A DNA stretch of 64,000 bases, taken from Ctena decussata (Eukaryota > Mollusca > Bivalvia > Lucinida > Lucinidae). Below the pieces are notes generated by a model. It had not been told where the DNA came from. It saw nothing but the letters and a program-made list of their open reading frames with translations, and searched no databases. The position numbers were made by a program, and so were the translations under genes. Shown one piece after another: positions 60,780 to 64,000 of the stretch (the first letter of the stretch is position 1; the number at the start of each line of letters is the position of its first letter). The stretch is taken from the NCBI GenBank assembly GCA_963989385.1, contig OZ022502.1:54925454-54989453 (forward strand), given 5' to 3'.

Positions 60780-62679
60780 TGAGCGCTGATTCAAATTAGA
60801 TGACTTAATTTTGTACTAATATATGGCTGAACAATAAAATACCAAAACAACAGGTTTATCTGTATTGCGAGAAGGACGTGTTTACTTTCGATTTCGATCG
60901 TGTGTCTATAACGAGTACGATGAGCAGACACTGGATTCTAATGTCGGCAAAAGCGTAGCTACCTGTATGCAAATACGCAGGTGCGTATTAAATTTTTGTC
61001 ACACTGACAAAATTCCAACACGCTCAGTGTGATTTCCGCTAGTGCGCCCTTGCTCGGTACAAAAACATGTATTTATGTATTTTGCCCTTGTTAAGACATG
61101 CACATAAGTGCAGTCTGATCACGATACTCGCTGTTCCTTATATATTGAACAGAGCTGTATGCATTTAGGATTTTTGGCTGGATAATCTACATGGCTGGTT
61201 TGAGATGTAAGTGTTGGAAGCCTTTTCTGAAGGAACCAAGCGGACAAGTGTCGAATCAACGTCGATGCAATGTCGACATTACTACAACGTTTGAACCGTT
61301 GTATAGACTCTGCCAACAAGGTTAAGGTACATGTAAAATGTTAGGAAACTGAAACTCACGCAGAAACCAAACAACGTCGCATAAACGTCGAGACAGATTT
61401 AGCGACTTCATTTCAAAACGAGAGCAGACTGTCTGGTATGCATTGCTACAAAGGAAGTCGTCGAATCAATGTCCTTGCAACGTCATCAACGCAACGTCCA
61501 TTCGCCATTTCAGTGTTTTGTCACTCTCAAGAATATACTAAGTATACGTTAACAAAGGGTGCGTTTGGGGCTCTGCCAATGCCAGCATAGATATGTCAAT
61601 GCCGTTCAGAGTTTCAACATTGGCACCACTGATTCTACCGTCGGTACCAAAGGTACCAATATTGCCGACCATTGGCTGCCAGTACTGCAGACAACAAAGG
61701 GCGTGGGTAACATTACAAACGCCCGAAATTGCGTCATTCAATATTGCGATTTAGTGAATCCATCATAAACGCTCCAGTTATGACAGGAGAATAATTGTTC
61801 CCGACAGTGATGAAAGCAAATTAGAAAAACTAAAATTTTCTAATTACAGTGAAAAATGGCTCTGCAATAGTGTCAATGGCGCCATTGGCTCTACCAATAG
61901 TTGGCTGCCAAAGGTTGGTTACCTGTTCAGGGTTTACGGTTACCAGTGGCACCATTGGCAAATCGCCAATGACACCACTGGCAGAACCCTGAATGTACCC
62001 AAAGTTCATTACTTAGCTTAACCAAGGATCAGGCAACTTTGAAACAGCGTGTCGCTGGCGTATCAACTTTGATAAGCTTCAAACGTTTTGTATAGCAAAT
62101 TATTTGCAGCGTGCACAGAATCTATCAAATGCTATATTGCCACGGCGTTTTCAGCTGTTGGGAACGAGCCGTAATGCCGAATCAATTATGTGGACTAAAT
62201 GCACATGCCCTGGCCAGACTGCACATGTATACATGTACACCGGGAAAGGCTGGAGTAGTACATTTGCTTTTGTTAGCCCATTAAATTGTGGGTAATCTAA
62301 GCCCGCCCCAGCTCCCCCACCCCACCCCGCTCCCAAGTCTCCCCAATCCCCTTTTTCTTTGAAAGTCTGTTACATGGATTTGGATGACTCCATTTCTGTG
62401 TTTTAGGGGTTTCTGGTGCATGTTTCCACTTTTATTGTATTTTGTATAAATATTCCGTTCATCCTGACCAGACGCGTCTGAACTGGGTCTACACTGTTCG
62501 CATATGTCGCCAAAACGGTTTACCAGTCTAAAAAGAGTTAATTACTCTACATATTATGACAACTTGTAATTATCAAAAATTTTGAATGATATTTAATTTA
62601 CTGGCAGGTCTTGATCGGATCATAGATGTTCGTCTGTAAAATCAGCGTGCCACTGCGTCGACGTTTAACAGGATCTGCT
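60780..62679. other. Non-coding stretch with decayed repeats
   Basis: No gene is recognised. At 61240-61500 the words caacgtcg and caacgtc recur, as in old GACGT-rich elements. At 61560-61995 the words ccaatgg and gccattgg recur, ending in a hairpin. A C-rich run lies at 62301-62348. Confidence 0.45.
61928..61991. repeat. Hairpin-forming inverted repeat
   Basis: Arms containing cagggtt, ccagtgg and attggc on the left pair with gccaat, ccactgg and aaccctg on the right, around a loop aaatc. A few mismatches and one bulge are present. It probably marks a small MITE whose family also seeded the ccaatgg words upstream. Confidence 0.5.
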
Positions 62680-64000
62680 GTATATTAGAGTTTTAGAGTT
62701 TATTAGAGTTTATTAGTTATACAGTAGGCCAAAGGCCCATGAGTACACCGTTTTAACAACATATAGCAATACAATGGACAATGGTGATCTATGTAAACAA
62801 GAAAAATATACATATCAGCATGATTAAGCATAAGTACAAATACAATATAACAAGTGTTCTAACAAATTATAAATTTCCAAACATTTGTATCCCTAGTTGA
62901 GCATAGACAGTGTCTACTTCCAAGTTGAATATCTTAAATGAATTTTACCATTACATACAGCTCCAGATAAGATGAGGCTATGAGGAAAATCCAGAAGCAA
63001 CCCCTCCCGCCCTCCAACGAAAGCACGCGCTGCCATCCCTCACCAGAATCGTCTCCTCGAGACGACTCAAGTGAGCGGCCGCAGCACACACTTCCGTGAA
63101 GAACCAGGGGAAAAACAAATTCCCAATCTTCCCCGTTACCTCTTCCCATCTGGAAGACTGAATACAGATACGAATATACAGAGGAGAAATTTAGATTTGA
63201 TCGAAAACTGTTTCATTACGTTTAAGGAAACTTTTGAAAATATAAATTGAAAGATTTTTTGCAACACACTTATTCTCAGATTGTAAAAGTTCTATAAATT
63301 TAGAAATATTTGGTCTTAGCCAGTAATATACTGAACACGTAAATCATTATATAAAGAACATTCTAAAATAAAATGGAACTCATCTTCCAAAACATTACAG
63401 ACCTGACATTTTCTATTTTCCAATGGTAGTTTATTTGGTTTATGCCACCGCCCTACTTCAATTTGTAATTTGTAATCTATGTGATGAAACACGTAAACGA
63501 GTGAAGGCATATCTAAACTTTCGAACTGTAATAAAATCTAAATAAGTTTTAAAATGAAAATCAGAAATTAATTTATAAGTATTTGCCCTTGAAGAATTTT
63601 CTAATTGTTCATTCCAATTTTGAATAAAATTATCTGTTAATCTTTGTTTAAATATACCCATAAAAGCTTTAATATTACCTACCCCCTGCGAAAGCCATAC
63701 ATGACTAAAGCCCAAATTTTCTAACATTGTTTTAACTGATTTAGCCCAAGATGGTTTGTCTGGAAATCTATGCAAATCATTCAACATCATATTGTATGTA
63801 ATTTTTATGTATTTGGTATCATCACATTGTAGAATTTTAAACCAATAACGAATAATAGCAAGAAATCTATAATTTCTAAGTGGCATTCTTCCTAATTCTC
63901 CATATATAAAGTTGTTCTGTGTTTGCTTTTTAACTCCTAAAAGATGTTTACAGAATTGCAAATGCACACGTTCAATAATTTCTGCTTTCGGAAAACCCCA
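62680..64000 (-). mobile_element. LINE (non-LTR retrotransposon), 3' part, runs off the window
   Basis: The minus strand holds the C-terminal part of a reverse-transcriptase-type polyprotein, then about 500 bp of 3' untranslated sequence. It ends in a tail of ataaactct/aaaactct-like repeats near 62680-62722. The 5' part lies beyond 64000. A GC-rich patch (63001-63150) stands out in the untranslated part. Confidence 0.65.
63191..64000 (-). pseudogene. C-terminal part of a LINE polyprotein, frameshifted
   Basis: Translation from the window edge begins WGFPKAEIIERVHLQFCKHL and continues through GELGRMPLRNYR and FRYAFTRLRVSSHRL. It then passes to a Cys/His finger (CQVCNVLEDEFHF, then LECSLYNDLR) and a tail containing FIELLQSEN, ending at a stop at 63191-63193. 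This order is typical of the C-terminus of LINE proteins in marine invertebrates, with the zinc-binding C-x2-C...H...C motif. A 7-bp tandem duplication (tttgtaa at 63462-63468 and 63469-63475) breaks the frame before the finger. A second shift lies near 63325. The clade is not assigned. Confidence 0.65.

Noticed and set aside
62151..62336. Gly-rich minus-strand open frame starting MGAGWGGGAGAG
   Set aside because: It is produced by the C-rich low-complexity run at 62301-62348; there is no domain.

Overview
The window is eukaryotic. It is AT-rich, has GT-AG introns and single-domain phase-1 exons, and carries tRNA-derived SINEs, a LINE, MITEs and simple repeats. The extracellular CCP (Sushi) domains, the frequent tacatgtatac-type words and the style of the SINEs and LINE suggest a marine invertebrate. 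A lophotrochozoan such as a mollusc is my best guess, but this is inference only.

Layout. (1) 1-1000: a decayed tandem repeat of about 125 bp carrying AGGTCA-nnn-TGACCT palindromes. (2) 1011-4898: a dead DNA transposon of about 3.9 kb with 33-bp terminal inverted repeats and many subterminal repeats. It holds remnants of an OTU-protease-like domain and a transposase-like protein, and two smaller elements are nested in it. (3) About 4905-57653: the main content, a tandem array of 31 units (about 1.64 kb each) on the minus strand. Each unit holds two exons, each coding one complete CCP domain: exon A 177 bp and exon B 171 bp, both phase 1-1. Together they give 62 CCP domains and 3,596 codons, and I saw no frameshift or stop in them. 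The unit copies are near-identical in exons and introns and fall into subfamilies. They show three-unit higher-order periodicity, and two spacers contain the same 1.14-kb hAT-like element. A degraded exonless unit marks the low-coordinate edge. (4) 57654-62680: no recognisable gene; SINEs, MITEs, microsatellites and a hairpin. (5) 62680-64000: the 3' part of a frameshifted LINE on the minus strand, running off the window.

The array reads as the middle of one giant secreted or cell-surface multi-CCP gene, transcribed from high to low coordinates. Neither the first exon (signal peptide) nor the terminal exon is visible. The first array exon needs an upstream donor and the last has a good donor, so the gene should continue on both sides, unless the array is a non-coding amplified fragment. 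Because every exon is phase 1-1, unequal crossing-over or exon skipping would change protein length without breaking the frame.
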